NCBI GenBank assembly: GCA_016715465.1
Contig: JADKAA010000024.1
Coordinates: 1,240,001 to 1,304,000 of the forward strand
Origin: Saprospiraceae bacterium
GTDB lineage: Bacteria > Bacteroidota > Bacteroidia > Chitinophagales > Saprospiraceae
Direction of reading: 5' to 3'
DNA: 64,000 nucleotides
A program made the position numbers and the translations under genes. The notes beneath the pieces are model-generated. The model ran no database searches. It saw nothing but the letters and a program-made list of their open reading frames with translations, and was not told the origin of the DNA. Shown piece by piece: positions 1 through 10,361 of this stretch. How positions within the stretch are numbered: the first letter of the stretch is position 1; each line of letters opens with the position of its first letter.

Positions 1-321
1 GGCAGACCCCGGCACCGGTAATGTATTGGCATATACCAAAGACCCTCCGCCTACTCCCGTGCCACTGAGCGCCGTCACATGGCGGTAAACGCCAATGCGC
101 AATATGCCTTTTAGGCCAAGTCGCGGAGCCCACAGCCATTTGGACAACTGCCAGTTGGTCTTTGGAAAGGAATCTGCTTTGTTAAACCATTTTCCTTTTT
201 CGATTACCAGCACCTTGTATCCCTTCTCGCTCAAACGCAGTGCCGAGACCGAGCCCCCAAAGCCACTGCCAATGATCACATAATCGTAATCATACCCATT
301 ATTTTCAGTACTTGCCGTCAT
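1..321 (-). CDS. GMC-family FAD oxidoreductase, N-terminal part
   Basis: The gene runs off the left edge; 107 codons are visible, starting with ATG at 321. The residues around 14-22 read [12 protein letters not shown], a Rossmann-type FAD/NAD dinucleotide-binding motif, followed by the [17 protein letters not shown] strand-helix-strand pattern. Near residue 92 comes [14 protein letters not shown], the glycine-rich segment typical of GMC oxidoreductases of the cholesterol-oxidase / choline-dehydrogenase type. The substrate cannot be inferred because the C-terminal half lies outside the window. It is transcribed away from the tRNA pair, whose terminator lies just upstream of this start. Confidence 0.75.
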   Translation of the reverse strand, partial: MTASTENNGYDYDYVIIGSGFGGSVSALRLSEKGYKVLVIEKGKWFNKADSFPKTNWQLSKWLWAPRLGLKGILRIGVYRHVTALSGTGVGGGSLVYANTLPVPGSA

Positions 322-367
322 CCTATAAAGTTACGCATCTTTAAATAAATAATGATCAGGTACAGCC

Positions 368-415
368 AAAAAAAATCCCCTATCGCGGCTGGTAAAACCA
401 GCAACAATAGGGGAT
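368..415 (-). terminator. Intrinsic terminator after tRNA-Leu
   Basis: On the minus strand ATCCCCTAT (415-407) pairs with ATAGGGGAT (383-375), enclosing a nested GCTGG/CCAGC stem, followed by a run of eight T (375-368). It lies 32 bases beyond the 3' end of tRNA-Leu. Confidence 0.85.
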
Positions 416-446
416 AATGATTGTATCGCCTTATTATTATGAAAAG

Positions 447-531
447 TACCCCGGGCGGGACTTGAACCCGCACGACCGCGATGGTCACAGGATTTTAAGT
501 CCTGCGTGTCTACCAGTTCCACCACCAGGGC
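447..531 (-). tRNA. tRNA-Leu (anticodon TAA)
   Basis: An 85-base class II tRNA on the minus strand. The acceptor arm GCCCTGG pairs with CCGGGGT (with G-T wobbles), and the T arm is GCGGG-TTCAAGT-CCCGC. The anticodon arm CAGGA-CTTAAAA-TCCTG puts TAA at the anticodon position. The long variable arm (TGACCATCGCGGTC region) is that of a leucine tRNA. No CCA is encoded. It reads Leu UUA. Confidence 0.95.
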
Positions 532-535
532 CTCA

Positions 536-562
536 AAATAAAAAGCCCCCAATATTGAGGGC
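536..562 (-). terminator. Hairpin with T-rich tail between the two tRNAs
   Basis: On the minus strand GCCCTCAA pairs with TTGGGGGC, followed by TTTTTATTTT. This has the form of an intrinsic terminator directly after tRNA-Gly, so tRNA-Leu must be made by partial readthrough or from its own weak promoter. Confidence 0.6.
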
Positions 563-567
563 ATCTG

Positions 568-640
568 AGCGGAAAACGAGACTCGAACTCGCGACCCCAA
601 CCTTGGCAAGGTTGTGCTCTACCAACTGAGCTACTTCCGC
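568..640 (-). tRNA. tRNA-Gly (anticodon GCC)
   Basis: A 73-base tRNA on the minus strand. The acceptor GCGGAAG pairs with the 3' arm TTTTCCGC, the D arm is GCTC-AGTTGGTA-GAGC, and the anticodon arm is AACCT-TGCCA-AGGTT with anticodon GCC. The T arm is GCGAG-TTCGAGT-CTCGT and the discriminator is T. It decodes GGC/GGU. Confidence 0.95.
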
Positions 641-682
641 ATTTTTTGAAGCTTGAAAGAACGCTTTCGTTCTAAAGAGTTG

Positions 683-715
683 CAAAGATAACAAATTTGG
701 AAATAATAACCCAAA
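683..715 (-). promoter_or_regulatory. Bacteroidota-type promoter for the tRNA pair
   Basis: Read on the minus strand, TATCTTTG (690-683) fits the TAnnTTTG -7 element, and TTTG (715-712) lies 21 bases upstream as a -33 element. The start of tRNA-Gly follows about 43 bases downstream. Confidence 0.55.
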
Positions 716-1378
716 AAAAATGCCCTATTTTTTTAACCTGTATATCAAATAAATAAGATGTGTAATTTTTTATCAATTTATAATCAATATGTTAGGTAGT
801 AATTAGGCAAATCTATCTCCTTTTTTCCACAAGTCAAACCACCCAATTCTCTTAGTGTTGCATTAAATCAAATTGTACTTTCAATAGCTTAAATTTCAGC
901 GTTTTCCGTTAATTTTTAAAAGCTTATATCAATTCCTAAGTCCTAAATCAGAATTCCTAAATCAGATATCAATTCACATTTGGAAATACACTTTGGTGCT
1001 ATGGGTCAACTTAAGTTCATAGCTTGGGTGTTCTTCCCGCTGAAACCGCAGAACCCATTCTTATCCAAATACATTCCTGAAGAGAGGAAAATTCCTTTCT
1101 AAAAGAACATTCCTATTCACTGAAATCGCTGACATTGGTTTCATTTTGGATTTCAGCGGTTTCTATCAGGCAAGGCCAGTTAGACAGGTCTGCGAAATGG
1201 ATATCTTTAAAAGTCAAGCTGTTTAATTTTCAGGCCTTCAGTTCATTTAACTTACCACAGATTTTGCGCATTCAGCGGGAACCAATTTGGAGCATGATAT
1301 ATCATAAGGGATTGAAACAATTCACCTGCAGCTTTATTCAATGCCATATCTCCTTATGGATTTATGAAAACATGAATA
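716..1378. other. AT-rich intergenic region with dispersed repeat fragments
   Basis: No convincing gene. It carries several CGCTGAAA / TTTCAGCG words (near 893, 1038, 1118 and 1153) and one reverse copy of the CCTGTCTA-type palindrome arm (GGCCAGTTAGACAGG, about 1175-1189). The same motifs fill the intergenic regions near 46 kb and 52.7 kb. Confidence 0.6.
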
Positions 1379-2906
1379 TTAATTACCCAAATTTAGGGCC
1401 TATTTTATACACTACATAAATTTAAGGCCAGAAACCCCAATAAATTAAGGAATTATTAGAATTATTTAAAATGTGTTTTTATCTTTGTAGTGTATATAAT
1501 GAACACTACAATGGCATTTATTCGCAAAATAACTAGAAAAGATTCCACTTACCTTGTTAAAGTAGAAACATACAGGGAAAATGGCAAAGTAAAACAGAGA
1601 GTCCTTGAGTACATAGGAAAAGAGGAAAATGGTGTTCCTGTTCAAAAAGTTGACATTGGCAAAGTCGATGTTGTAAATGTCAAGCAATATGCAGATGTTT
1701 CAATTTTATTACAGCTAGCTAACCAACTTAATCTTCATGAGATTTTGGCCAGCATTATAAATCCATCCTTTCACTAGTTGTAGGCCATCTTTGTGTAAAG
1801 CAAGTGTTAAAAAAATTTCTTCCTGGATTGAAAAATCCTCAATAAAAGAGGAATTAAATCTAGAAGAATTGTAAAATGACATGATATATCGAGCACTTGA
1901 CTATTTAGAAAAATTGGATTTTAATTTTATTGAAGAAGAAATTTTTGAAGTTTGGAAAAACTTGTGTCCAATTGACACAAATACATATGTACTTGATGTT
2001 ACAGATACATATTATAATGGAAAACATGACAACACTTCATTGCGAAAAGGCAAAGATGGAAGGGTATCAAAATTGATTCAAATTGGCCTGGCAGTAAGCT
2101 TTAATAATGGATTTCCTGTTTTACATAAAACATATAAAGGCAACATATCTAATATTAAAATATTGGAAGATTTGCTTATCACAATAGCCGTAAGGGGCTT
2201 GAAATCAATGGTTTTGGATAGAGGATTTTACAGTGAAGCAAATATCGTTGCTATGCAAAATCTAAAAATGGAACTGATTGTAGGTATGAAACAAAGCATT
2301 GGCGTCAAGAACAATATTTTATCCCATATAGACAGGGATGTTATTTATACAAAAAGAATTTGGTTGCATTAAAAGAAACAGTTGTATATGCCACAGAGCA
2401 AAAATACTTATCAGGTAAACTGATTATAATTTACAACCCAAAATTCGAGGTAATGAAAAAGACAAAATGCTTTTAGATGATGCAACAGACACTGAAGTGA
2501 AGTATGTGGGATATTCTCTAATTTTTCATAATACAAAGTTGAAAATCGATGAAGTTGTAAAAAAGTATTTTGACAAAGAAATTGTCGAAAGAAGTTTTAG
2601 AACTATGAAAGGAGACGTCATGTTGCATCCAGTAAGATTATGGGTGCCAGAAAGAATTAATGCTCATGTTAAATTGTGCTACCTTTCTATGTGTTTATTG
2701 TCGTTAATGAAATATAGATGTGAAAAGCTCAATTTGTCAACAACAGAAATTTTGGCACATTTACAATCTATATATAAGGTCAATTTGCAACATGCCGAAA
2801 CCAAAGCCAAATATCAAAAAGTTGTAACACAGTCTACAATTCAAAAGAAAATTATTAAAGCGTTAAAATGTAGTGTATAAAATACATGCTAAATTTGGGT
2901 AATTAA
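1379..2906 (+). mobile_element. IS1634-like insertion sequence, degenerate
   Basis: The ends carry inverted repeats: TTAATTACCCAAATTTAG at 1379-1396 matches the reverse complement of 2889-2906, and after a four-base mismatch the homology resumes as TATTTTATACACTA. The direct repeat AATT next to ACCC / GGGT at the two ends is palindromic, so no reliable target duplication can be named. The element encloses one transposase gene broken in three frames. It ends just before the G-rich repeat tract at 2937. Confidence 0.75.
1511..2880 (+). pseudogene. IS1634-type DDE transposase, frameshifted remnant
   Basis: The beginning MAFIRKITRKDSTYLVKVE...RENGKVKQRVLEYIGKE is typical of IS1634-family transposases. 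Homology continues in a second frame from about 1881 (with the DVTDTYYNG segment and the VLDRGFYSEANI strand) and in a third frame from about 2467 (KKYFDKEIVERSFRTMKGD, the conserved C-terminal Glu region). The three segments occupy different reading frames, with a stop-rich gap at 1778-1880 and another break near 2372-2466. Unlike the split host genes elsewhere in the window, no single base restores the frame across the 1778-1880 gap, so this copy looks truly dead. It would need an intact relative in trans to move. Confidence 0.8.
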
Positions 2907-2936
2907 CAAACTTTGTCAAGCTATTTTATGAGGGTA

Positions 2937-3065
2937 CACATAGCCCCTGACCCCTAGCCCCTGACCCCTAGCCCCTGACCCCTAGCCCCTAACCTCTGAC
3001 CCCTGACCCCTGACCCCTAGCCCCTAACCTCTGACCCCTAGCCCCTAGCCCCTGACCCTAGCCCC
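2937..3065. repeat. G-rich short tandem repeat (GGGGCTAGGGGTCA)n
   Basis: About nine imperfect units of 14 bases. On the minus strand they read GGGGCTA GGGGTCA, with some GGGGTTA variants. The tract begins directly after the TAG stop of the M48 protease gene, so it is the 3' untranslated region of that mRNA. Runs of four G separated by three bases could form a G-quadruplex. Shorter copies occur at 36589, 50561 and 57539. Confidence 0.85.
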
Positions 3066-3066
3066 T

Positions 3067-4524
3067 CTATTTCCTCAGTTCCAACACCTTTACCAGAGTT
3101 CCTGCCTCAACCGTCGCCGTAAGGTCCATGCCATTGAGCAAACTCAACTCATTCATCTTGTCCTGTCCCATTTTATAGTCTGCCATGATCTGCTGCAGGG
3201 TGCCGTTCTTTTTTGCAGTCACGATTTTAATGCGCTGTGGGAGCTTGTTGATTTTTGAAGCATCGGTGAGTTTGTTGAAACTCTTCATGGTGGTCTGGAA
3301 GGCGTTGAAATAGCTATTAAAGTCGGCATTGGCCGTCAATCCTACCATCTTGTAGATGTTGTTGTTGTACTGGATGAAATACGCCATCAACTTAAGCGCT
3401 TGCCCTTGCTCTCCTGCTGCGGCATCCGGCGTTTGTGTACCGTATAAGGCCAGGGCGGGAAAGCCATTTACATTTACATTGGCCTTGTCTTCCACCACTA
3501 TTTTATTTCTGCTCACAAAATCTGTCGCTGCGGCGTCCAGGGTTTTGGACGCTTCCAACTCAAGGAACATCAGCGCTTTGCCGTCTTTTGGGGCCATTTG
3601 GACCTGACTTGGTGTGTTTAGGGTTTGCCAGTCTTTGGGTACACCAAAGTAAAACAGCAGTTCGGGATGATAAAAGACATTATTTTCAAAGAAGCCCTGT
3701 CTCGGATCCTCGCCGTAGATAATGCCATCGATCATCTTCAGGTAACTGTCTCTTCCTGTTTTAAGGCTTGCTTCACTTTGGCCTTTTATTTTCTGGAATT
3801 TTGTGGCGGTTTCATTGACTTTTTGAAAGCGATCTCCCGGATCAGGGTGGGTAGATAAAAAGGTTGGAATGGATCCGCCGGACTCCGAACTCATTTTTTG
3901 CAGGGTCTTAAAAAAATCTGCCATTTTATGGGCATTGTAGCCTATGTCGGTGGAATACACTACGCCTATTTCATCGGACTCTGACTCATCGCTTCGCCCA
4001 AATTTTAGAAACAACAAACCAAGTCCGGTGTTGGCGAGATCGGCAAAACGGGCAAAATCCTGAGAAGCTACCATACCACCAACCAAGGCCACCTGGGCGA
4101 GGATTTGTTTGCTGTACTGACTTGCACCGTGACGTGCGGTGATGTGTCCAATCTCATGTCCAAGCACACCGGCAAATTCTGCCTCATTATTGAAGTGGGC
4201 CATGATGCCACGGGTAAAGTACACGTAACCACCGGGTACAGCAAAGGCATTGACCACCGGTGAGTCGAGGATTTTAAATTCATAAGGCAGGGTTTTCCTG
4301 TGCGAAATGGCAGCCATCTCCTTACCTTTCGTGGTGATGAAAGCTTGAAGCGTAGGGTTTTCATATAAACCATACTCTGCAACTATTGAGGGATCCGCTT
4401 CTTTGCCGAGCGCAATCTCTTGCGATTCAGACATGAGCATGAGTTCCTTTTTACCAGTAACCGGATTTTTTGCGCAGGAGGACAGCAGCAGGATAAAGCC
4501 GATAAAACATATGATCTTATTCAT
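3067..4524 (-). CDS. M48-family zinc metalloprotease lipoprotein
   Basis: A 485-residue protein. The N-terminus MNKIICFIGFILLLSSCAKN is a lipoprotein signal with the lipobox Cys at 17, so it should be anchored in the outer or inner membrane facing the periplasm. HEIGH at 123-127 is the zinc-binding HExxH motif, and the ESDEIG segment near 182-187 supplies the third ligand Glu, as in BepA/YfgC- and Oma1-type M48 proteases. The last 60 residues (TAKKNGTLQQIMADYKMG...LSLLNGM) resemble a LysM-like module that could bind peptidoglycan. A role in periplasmic quality control of envelope proteins is the family expectation, not shown here. ATG at 4524 is well placed before the signal peptide. The gene ends in the G-rich repeat. 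Confidence 0.88.
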   Translation of the reverse strand: MNKIICFIGFILLLSSCAKNPVTGKKELMLMSESQEIALGKEADPSIVAEYGLYENPTLQAFITTKGKEMAAISHRKTLPYEFKILDSPVVNAFAVPGGYVYFTRGIMAHFNNEAEFAGVLGHEIGHITARHGASQYSKQILAQVALVGGMVASQDFARFADLANTGLGLLFLKFGRSDESESDEIGVVYSTDIGYNAHKMADFFKTLQKMSSESGGSIPTFLSTHPDPGDRFQKVNETATKFQKIKGQSEASLKTGRDSYLKMIDGIIYGEDPRQGFFENNVFYHPELLFYFGVPKDWQTLNTPSQVQMAPKDGKALMFLELEASKTLDAAATDFVSRNKIVVEDKANVNVNGFPALALYGTQTPDAAAGEQGQALKLMAYFIQYNNNIYKMVGLTANADFNSYFNAFQTTMKSFNKLTDASKINKLPQRIKIVTAKKNGTLQQIMADYKMGQDKMNELSLLNGMDLTATVEAGTLVKVLELRK

Positions 4525-4613
4525 GTGGGTTATTTTATGTGTAATGCAAATTACACAAATTTTAATGCATTTCAGTCAACAGGATTACGATTATTTGATC
4601 CTGGGTTAAAAGC

Positions 4614-6753
4614 TTACTGTTTTAACATGCCACCAAGACCTTTTTTCAACTTATGGAAGGTCTTGATGCCCTTGGATAATGGTTCAGCGTTGATGTCCAG
4701 GTAATTGTCATACAACTTCATATTGCTGAACTGCTGCGGATAGATCATAATTTTGCTGTTGGTAAAGTGTTTTTCCAACTTGGCAGGTATGTTTTCAAGG
4801 ATACCCATGTGGGAAACAGAACCTTTACGGGCTGAAACCACAATGAGGATGTCTTTATCCTTCACATACCGGGAGACGATCAGAAAGTCTTCCCAGTCAG
4901 TAAAATCCTGATGTTGCATGTTTATGGAATAACCCAAATAGCCGTCAAATTTGGTAAGTTCGTCAAAGGTGGTAAGGTTACAAAAACAAACCATTCGCAT
5001 GCTGAGCTCCTTGGCCAGCATAAAAACCTTATTCACCCATTGCACAAAGCCATTTTCCAGTTCGGCAAGCGGGGCACTACCAGGACAATGCGCGTATAAA
5101 ACAACAAGGGCTGATTCAATTCGGCGATCATAAGCGACTTGTCGGTATAACTGACGATGGTGTCGATCTTTTCACTCATGAGCTTATCTACCAGATTCTG
5201 ATGACTGGGCCAGTTCATAAGAATCAGGTTAGCCATTACCTCGCGGGAGGTTCTGGCTATACCACTCCCAATGTTGTGGTCCATGGTACTTACATAATTT
5301 ACCCTGGTCTCTGAACCAGCTGCCGATTGAATGAGGGATGAAAACCTTCGTTTTTCTTTAAGGATGTTCAGTTCAGCCTCATCGTCAAAAGGTATCACAG
5401 ATAAGATAGAAATGGGTTGCACCGATTTTTTATTCTTAATCAGGATAGCCAGGTTGAGTAGTTTTGAGATGTCTTCATCCTCATCTGCGGGCAGCAAGAT
5501 GTGTTCACTCACCAATTCATACTGCACGTCATCGGAAGAGAGTTCGTTTTTGGAGGAAGCGATCAGGGTCTTCGCTGCTTTTTCCGCGGCAAATGAGGCT
5601 ACAATACATGTAATCAATATGAGGATGATGGTGCCATTGAGGATGTTTTCATCGAGGATGCCCACCTTAAAGCCTACCAGAATGATGGCCAGGGTTGCTG
5701 CAGCATGGGCGCTGCTCAGACCAAAGATTAACTGTCGCTGTGCCGCGGAATAATTAAAGATTTTCTGTGTGGCAAAGGCTGCAAGCCACTTGCTCACCAA
5801 AGCAACCGCCGTAAGTGTAAAAGCCACGATCCAAGCAGTAGGTCCCGTAAGCAAGACCCGCACATCCACGACCATACCTACGCTGATCAGGAAAATGGGA
5901 TAAACAATGAATTGCCAATAAACTCAATCCGGTTCATCAGTGCGGAAGAGTGGGGGATCAGCTGATTTAAGGCAAGACCCGCCGCAAATGCACCAATGAT
6001 GGGTTCCACACCAGCTACTTCCGATAAAAATGCCGCAAAAAATACGATGGACAACACGAAAATATAATGCGAATGGTGTTCACTTTCCAGCCGGTTGAAA
6101 AACCACCGGGCAAAAGGAGGAATGAGCAAAAACATGACCAGTCCAAAAATGAGCAGCGATACGCCAAGCCTCACCAGCAGGGTGCTGTTGATGCCGCCTT
6201 CTGCATTGCCAATGACGAGCGCCAGGATAATAAGTACCGCCATATCCGTAAGGATGGTGCCCCCAACCGAAACGGCTACCGCCTGGTTTTTGGCAACCCC
6301 AAGTTTGCTGATCAAAGGATAAGCGACCAGTGTATGGGTTGCAAACATACTCGCTGTGAGGAAACTGGCATTGACATCGTAGCCCAGTAAATACCGGCAG
6401 ACCGGATAACCAATGGCAATCGGAATGATGAATGTAAATATCCCAAAATAGATGCTCTTATGCCTGTTCTTTTTAAAATCATTCATGTCGAGTTCCAAAC
6501 CCGCAATAAACATGATGTAAAGCAAGCCGATGGTGGAAAACAGTTCTACCGCAGAGTTTTTTTCAATGATGTTCAGCGCATTCGGTCCAATAATGACCCC
6601 CGATATGATCAACCCAATGATGCTCGGTATATTAATGCGCTTTAAAATCACCGGCGCAAGCAAGATGATGAAAAGGATCAATGAAAATATCAGCACCGGA
6701 TTGTCCAGTGGCCGCTGAAATTCACGAAAGAGGTGTTCGAAAAAGTACTCCAA
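4614..6753 (-). CDS. Kef-type cation/proton antiporter with Usp-like C-terminal region (read in three frames)
   Basis: Three overlapping reading frames (6753-5887, then about 5875-5033, then 5045-4614) join into one 713-residue protein if one base is added at each of two homopolymers: A4 at 5892-5895 (restores NSLFIPFFLISVGMVVDV) and G4 at 5071-5074 (restores PPLAELENGFVQWVNKV). The first 390 or so residues are a CPA2/KefB-type membrane domain with about 12 hydrophobic helices, including IPSIIGLIISGVIIGPNAL and VEPIIGAFAAGLAL. The remainder is soluble and resembles paired universal-stress-protein folds that gate such exchangers. It should exchange Na+ or K+ for H+ in the inner membrane. The start is TTG at 6753; no in-frame ATG lies upstream. 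It may be intact in the cell if both losses are sequencing errors. Confidence 0.85.
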
Positions 6754-7342
6754 TTGATAGATTCTATGGAAACAAATGTAACGAATTTATTCATATAAAT
6801 CCTATCTCGTCTTTTCGATCTATATGGCTCTCTACGCTTCGGTTTCCGGTATCGGGCCTTTCTGCCTGGATGCGGCAATCAGACAGGCCTGCCTGGCTAT
6901 GCTAATAGACAGGTAGATTTGTGGCTACAACAAAGTTATATTTTGTCACCATGTTTTGCAAGCCGCGTTGCGTCCGGCAAAAATGTCGCCAAAATTGATT
7001 TGTTTTTCTATCCCCGCGGCGGGTCGCAACCCGCCACTACCAAGATCTCGCAGAACAGTGCGATTTCGATTTTGTGCTCAGTCAATGGTTAGTTTAAACC
7101 TCCCACCACTTTGTGTCAGGCAGGCTAGAACACTTTCAACATCTACGCATGCCTTAAACACCTGGCGGAAGACTACATTTTGTCAACATTTTTGCAAGCC
7201 ACGTTGCGCCCGGCAAAAGTGTCCTCCAGCATCTCGAACATTCCGAACATCTGCCTGGCAGACGCCAGTCAGACAGGCTTTGAACACCAGATAACCTCAC
7301 CACCAGATTAATAATCAATTAGCTGTTTTTTGATTGTATTTA
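6754..7342. other. Intergenic region with palindromic repeat fragments
   Basis: No gene recognised. It contains several CCTGTCTA-type palindrome pieces (about 6867-6915, 7115-7130 and 7252-7278, the last folding as GCCTGGC...GCCAGTCAGACAGGC) and two related copies of a GCAAGCC(A/G)CGTTGCG(T/C)CCGGCAAAA segment (near 6958 and 7193). Confidence 0.6.
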
Positions 7343-7437
7343 ACCATGCTCTGCGCAGTGGCGCTCAGTTCATGCCTACCCATTTGGTTAGGTAAACTTA
7401 AATTGAGCCACCGGCTCAATTTTTTACGGCATTCATC
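7343..7437 (-). repeat. Two-hairpin dispersed element, reverse copy
   Basis: Reverse-strand copy of an element with four further copies at 55938, 57334, 59259 and 60064. On the minus strand it shows GATGAGTGCCGT..., then the palindrome ATTGAGCCGGTGGCTCAAT, then TTTACCTAACCAAATGGGTAGGCA, then the GCGCC...CTGCGC hairpin, ending in AGCATGGTTAAA. The first palindrome differs by one base from the 55.9 kb copy. Confidence 0.75.
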
Positions 7438-7545
7438 CCGATTCCCGCGATTCCCCCGATTCCCGCGATTCCCCAGATTCCCGCGATTCCCCAGATTCCC
7501 GCGATTTTCACGATTTTCACGATTCCCCAATTCACCAATTCCCCG
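7438..7545 (+). repeat. Short-sequence repeat (CGATTCCC/CGATTCCCG)n upstream of alaS
   Basis: About ten imperfect units of 9-12 bases such as CGATTCCCG, CGATTCCCC and AGATTCCCG, decaying into CGATTTTCA units. It ends about 70 bases before the alaS start. A similar pentamer-type tract lies upstream of mnmE (61948-61996). Confidence 0.8.
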
Positions 7546-7618
7546 CAACACCCGCATCCCCAGCCCATACAACTTGTCACAAATTTTGCTTAATTTCGCC
7601 CTTCTTTAAAATCAAGGA

Positions 7619-10258
7619 ATGATGACATCTAATGAAATACGACAGGCTTTTTTGGACTTTTTTGAATCCAAGGGCCATAAGATCGTAGCATCTGCACCCA
7701 TAGTGGTGAAAAATGACCCCACCCTGATGTTCACTAATGCAGGGATGAACCAGTTTAAAGACCTTTTCCTGGGCAATAAAAAAGCAGATTATACCCGAAT
7801 CGCCAACAGTCAAAAATGCCTCAGGGTTTCCGGTAAACACAATGACCTGGAAGAAGTGGGACGGGATTCCTACCACCACACCATGTTTGAAATGCTGGGC
7901 AACTGGTCCATAGGCGACTATTTTAAGGAAGAAGCCATTACCTGGGCCTGGGAACTGCTCACCAAAGTTTATAAACTGGATCCAAACCGCATCTACGCTT
8001 CTGTTTTTGGCGGAGATACCGCCGAAGGGCTCGAAGCAGACAACGAGGCGGCAGAGATTTGGAAAAGATACCTGCCCGAAGACCGCATCCTCTACTGCTC
8101 GAAGAAAGATAATTTCTGGGAAATGGGCGACACCGGACCTTGCGGTCCCTGCTCGGAAATTCACTACGATATGCGCTCTGCCGAAGAAATGGAATCCATA
8201 CCCGGCAGGGACAGGGTAAATAACGACGATCCCCGCGTCGTGGAAATATGGAACAACGTATTTATCCAATACAACCGCAAAGCCGATGGCAGCCTGGAAG
8301 AACTTCCCGCCAAACACATCGATACCGGTATGGGCTTTGAACGATTGTGCCGTGCCCTTCAGGCCAAAGATTCCAATTATGACACCGATGTCTTTTCGCA
8401 CAGTATCCAATTTATTTCAGAAAAAACGGGTATAGCCTACACCGGAAAATATGACAATACTTCCATGACAGACATCGCCATGCGCGTGCTGGCCGACCAC
8501 ATCAGGGCCGTGGCTTTTGCCATTGCCGATGGGGAAATGCCGGGCAGTGGTGGCGCCGGATATGTCATCCGAAGGATATTGCGCAGGTCGATCCGGTACA
8601 ACTACACCTTCCTGAACAGAAAGGAACCCTTCATCTATACCTTGCTGCCCATGATCGCCGAACAGTTCAAAGGCATCTTTCCCGAACTGTACGCCCAGAG
8701 AACCTTTGTGGAAAAGGTAATCCACGAAGAAGAAAAATCTTTCCTCAGAACCCTTGAAGGAGGGCTCAAAAGGCTGGAGCACATCTCTCCGTTAAATGGA
8801 GTCATCGATGGCCGCGAAGTGTTTGAATTGTACGATACCTATGGCTTTCCAAAAGACCTCACCCGCCTCATCGTGGAAGAAAAAGGACTTACCATTGACG
8901 AACCTGCCTTTGATGTGGCACTGGCCGAACAAAAGGCGAGGTCCCGAAAAGATGCAAAACGGGAAACCGGAGATTGGGAAATCATCACCGAAGAACAACA
9001 ACCGGTTTTTATGGGTTATGATCAACTTTCCCTCGACGGGGCCAGGGCCATCAAGTACCGCACCCTGAAACAGAAGGATGAGACCATCTACCAACTGGTC
9101 CTCGACAAGACGCCATTTTATGCGGAAGGTGGAGGACAGGTAGGTGATACAGGTCTGCTCAGCATTGGCGGGGAAATGATCAGGGTCACGGATACCAAAA
9201 AAGAAAACGACCTCATCATCCATTTCGTGGACCGCATCCCTGATAACATAGGCGTAGAAGTAAACGCCATCGTAGACGAACACCGTCGAAAGTTGATTCA
9301 AAACAACCATAGTGCTACCCACCTGCTCCATGCAGCCCTCAGGCAAGTCCTCGGCAGCCACGTGCAACAAAAAGGATCACTGGTGAAAGACGATTATCTG
9401 CGTTTTGACTTTGCGCATTTTCACAAGATGACCGACACAGAAATTGCCATGGTCGAACAAATCGTAAACCGCAAGATCAGGGAAAATATTCCCCTCAAAG
9501 AAAACCGCAAATTGCCCATCGAGGAAGCAAAAAAAGCAGGAGCCATGATGCTCTTTGGTGAAAAATACGGGGAAGAAGTGCGCATGGTGACGTTTGACGA
9601 GCACTATTCCATTGAATTGTGTGGAGGTTGCCACGTACCTTCTACCGGCGTGATCGGTTCGTTTAAAATCGTATCTGAATCCGCCATCGCCGCCGGAGTG
9701 CGCCGTATTGAAGCCGTGACCTCTGAAGCTGCAGAAGAATATGTCAACCATAAAATCAATGATCTGGAGGCCATCCGTTCGATGTTCAAAACAGCCAATG
9801 TGGTAAAGAGCATCGCAGACCTGCAGGAAGAAAACAAGGCATTGCGCAAGGAGATTGAAAAGCTCCAGGCGGATAAAGCAGGAGGTCTTCAGCAAAACCT
9901 CCTGAACGGCGCCAGAACCATTGACGATGTAAGACTTATTACCAAACATATTACCGACATAGATTCCAAAAGCTGTAAAAACCTGGCCTACAACCTGCTC
10001 GGACAATTGCCCTCCGGCGTGGTGGTGTTTGCAATCGAGGAAGGGGATAAGGTGCAACTCATGGTGGCCATTTCGGAATCGCTCACCGAGACTACGACCC
10101 TCCATGCCGGGCAGATGGTAAAGACCCTGGCACGGCTTGTGGAAGGCGGAGGAGGCGGGCAGGCTTTTTTTGCAACCGGCGGCGGAAAAAATAAGGCCGG
10201 AATTCAGGCTGCCCTGGATGGGGCTGTGAAGTTTGTCCAAGAAATTGCATTAAAATAG
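7619..10258 (+). CDS. alaS: Alanine--tRNA ligase
   Basis: The 879-residue length is normal for the family. It charges tRNA-Ala with alanine in the cytoplasm and edits mischarged Ser/Gly. The class II core is seen at the N-terminus (MFTNAGMNQFKDLFLG, RIANSQKCLRVSGKHNDLEEVG, HHTMFEMLGNWSIGDYFKEEAI). The editing-domain zinc site is NNHSATHLLHA (HxxxH from about residue 564) and CGGCH (about 668-672). The C-Ala domain follows, ending in the glycine-rich VEGGGGGQAFFATGGGKNKAG. Two ATGs occur in tandem (7619 and 7622); either may be used. The gene stands alone, preceded by the short-sequence repeat. Confidence 0.98.
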   Translation: MMTSNEIRQAFLDFFESKGHKIVASAPIVVKNDPTLMFTNAGMNQFKDLFLGNKKADYTRIANSQKCLRVSGKHNDLEEVGRDSYHHTMFEMLGNWSIGDYFKEEAITWAWELLTKVYKLDPNRIYASVFGGDTAEGLEADNEAAEIWKRYLPEDRILYCSKKDNFWEMGDTGPCGPCSEIHYDMRSAEEMESIPGRDRVNNDDPRVVEIWNNVFIQYNRKADGSLEELPAKHIDTGMGFERLCRALQAKDSNYDTDVFSHSIQFISEKTGIAYTGKYDNTSMTDIAMRVLADHIRAVAFAIADGEMPGSGGAGYVIRRILRRSIRYNYTFLNRKEPFIYTLLPMIAEQFKGIFPELYAQRTFVEKVIHEEEKSFLRTLEGGLKRLEHISPLNGVIDGREVFELYDTYGFPKDLTRLIVEEKGLTIDEPAFDVALAEQKARSRKDAKRETGDWEIITEEQQPVFMGYDQLSLDGARAIKYRTLKQKDETIYQLVLDKTPFYAEGGGQVGDTGLLSIGGEMIRVTDTKKENDLIIHFVDRIPDNIGVEVNAIVDEHRRKLIQNNHSATHLLHAALRQVLGSHVQQKGSLVKDDYLRFDFAHFHKMTDTEIAMVEQIVNRKIRENIPLKENRKLPIEEAKKAGAMMLFGEKYGEEVRMVTFDEHYSIELCGGCHVPSTGVIGSFKIVSESAIAAGVRRIEAVTSEAAEEYVNHKINDLEAIRSMFKTANVVKSIADLQEENKALRKEIEKLQADKAGGLQQNLLNGARTIDDVRLITKHITDIDSKSCKNLAYNLLGQLPSGVVVFAIEEGDKVQLMVAISESLTETTTLHAGQMVKTLARLVEGGGGGQAFFATGGGKNKAGIQAALDGAVKFVQEIALK

Positions 10259-10361
10259 GTGGACTTTTTAACCTCTTTGTCCAGTTTGAGCGTTATTTGT
10301 ACAGAATTTTAAATTACACAAGGCGGCCTTGTATTAACTTTACCGCCATTAAACAGCAATA

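Noticed and set aside
1135..1419. 94-codon frame upstream of the IS1634-like element
   Set aside because: Runs through intergenic repeat words into the IS end; no start signal or homology.
7334..7609. 91-codon frame with (FPRFPR)n repeats
   Set aside because: Pure translation of the CGATTCCCG short-sequence repeat.
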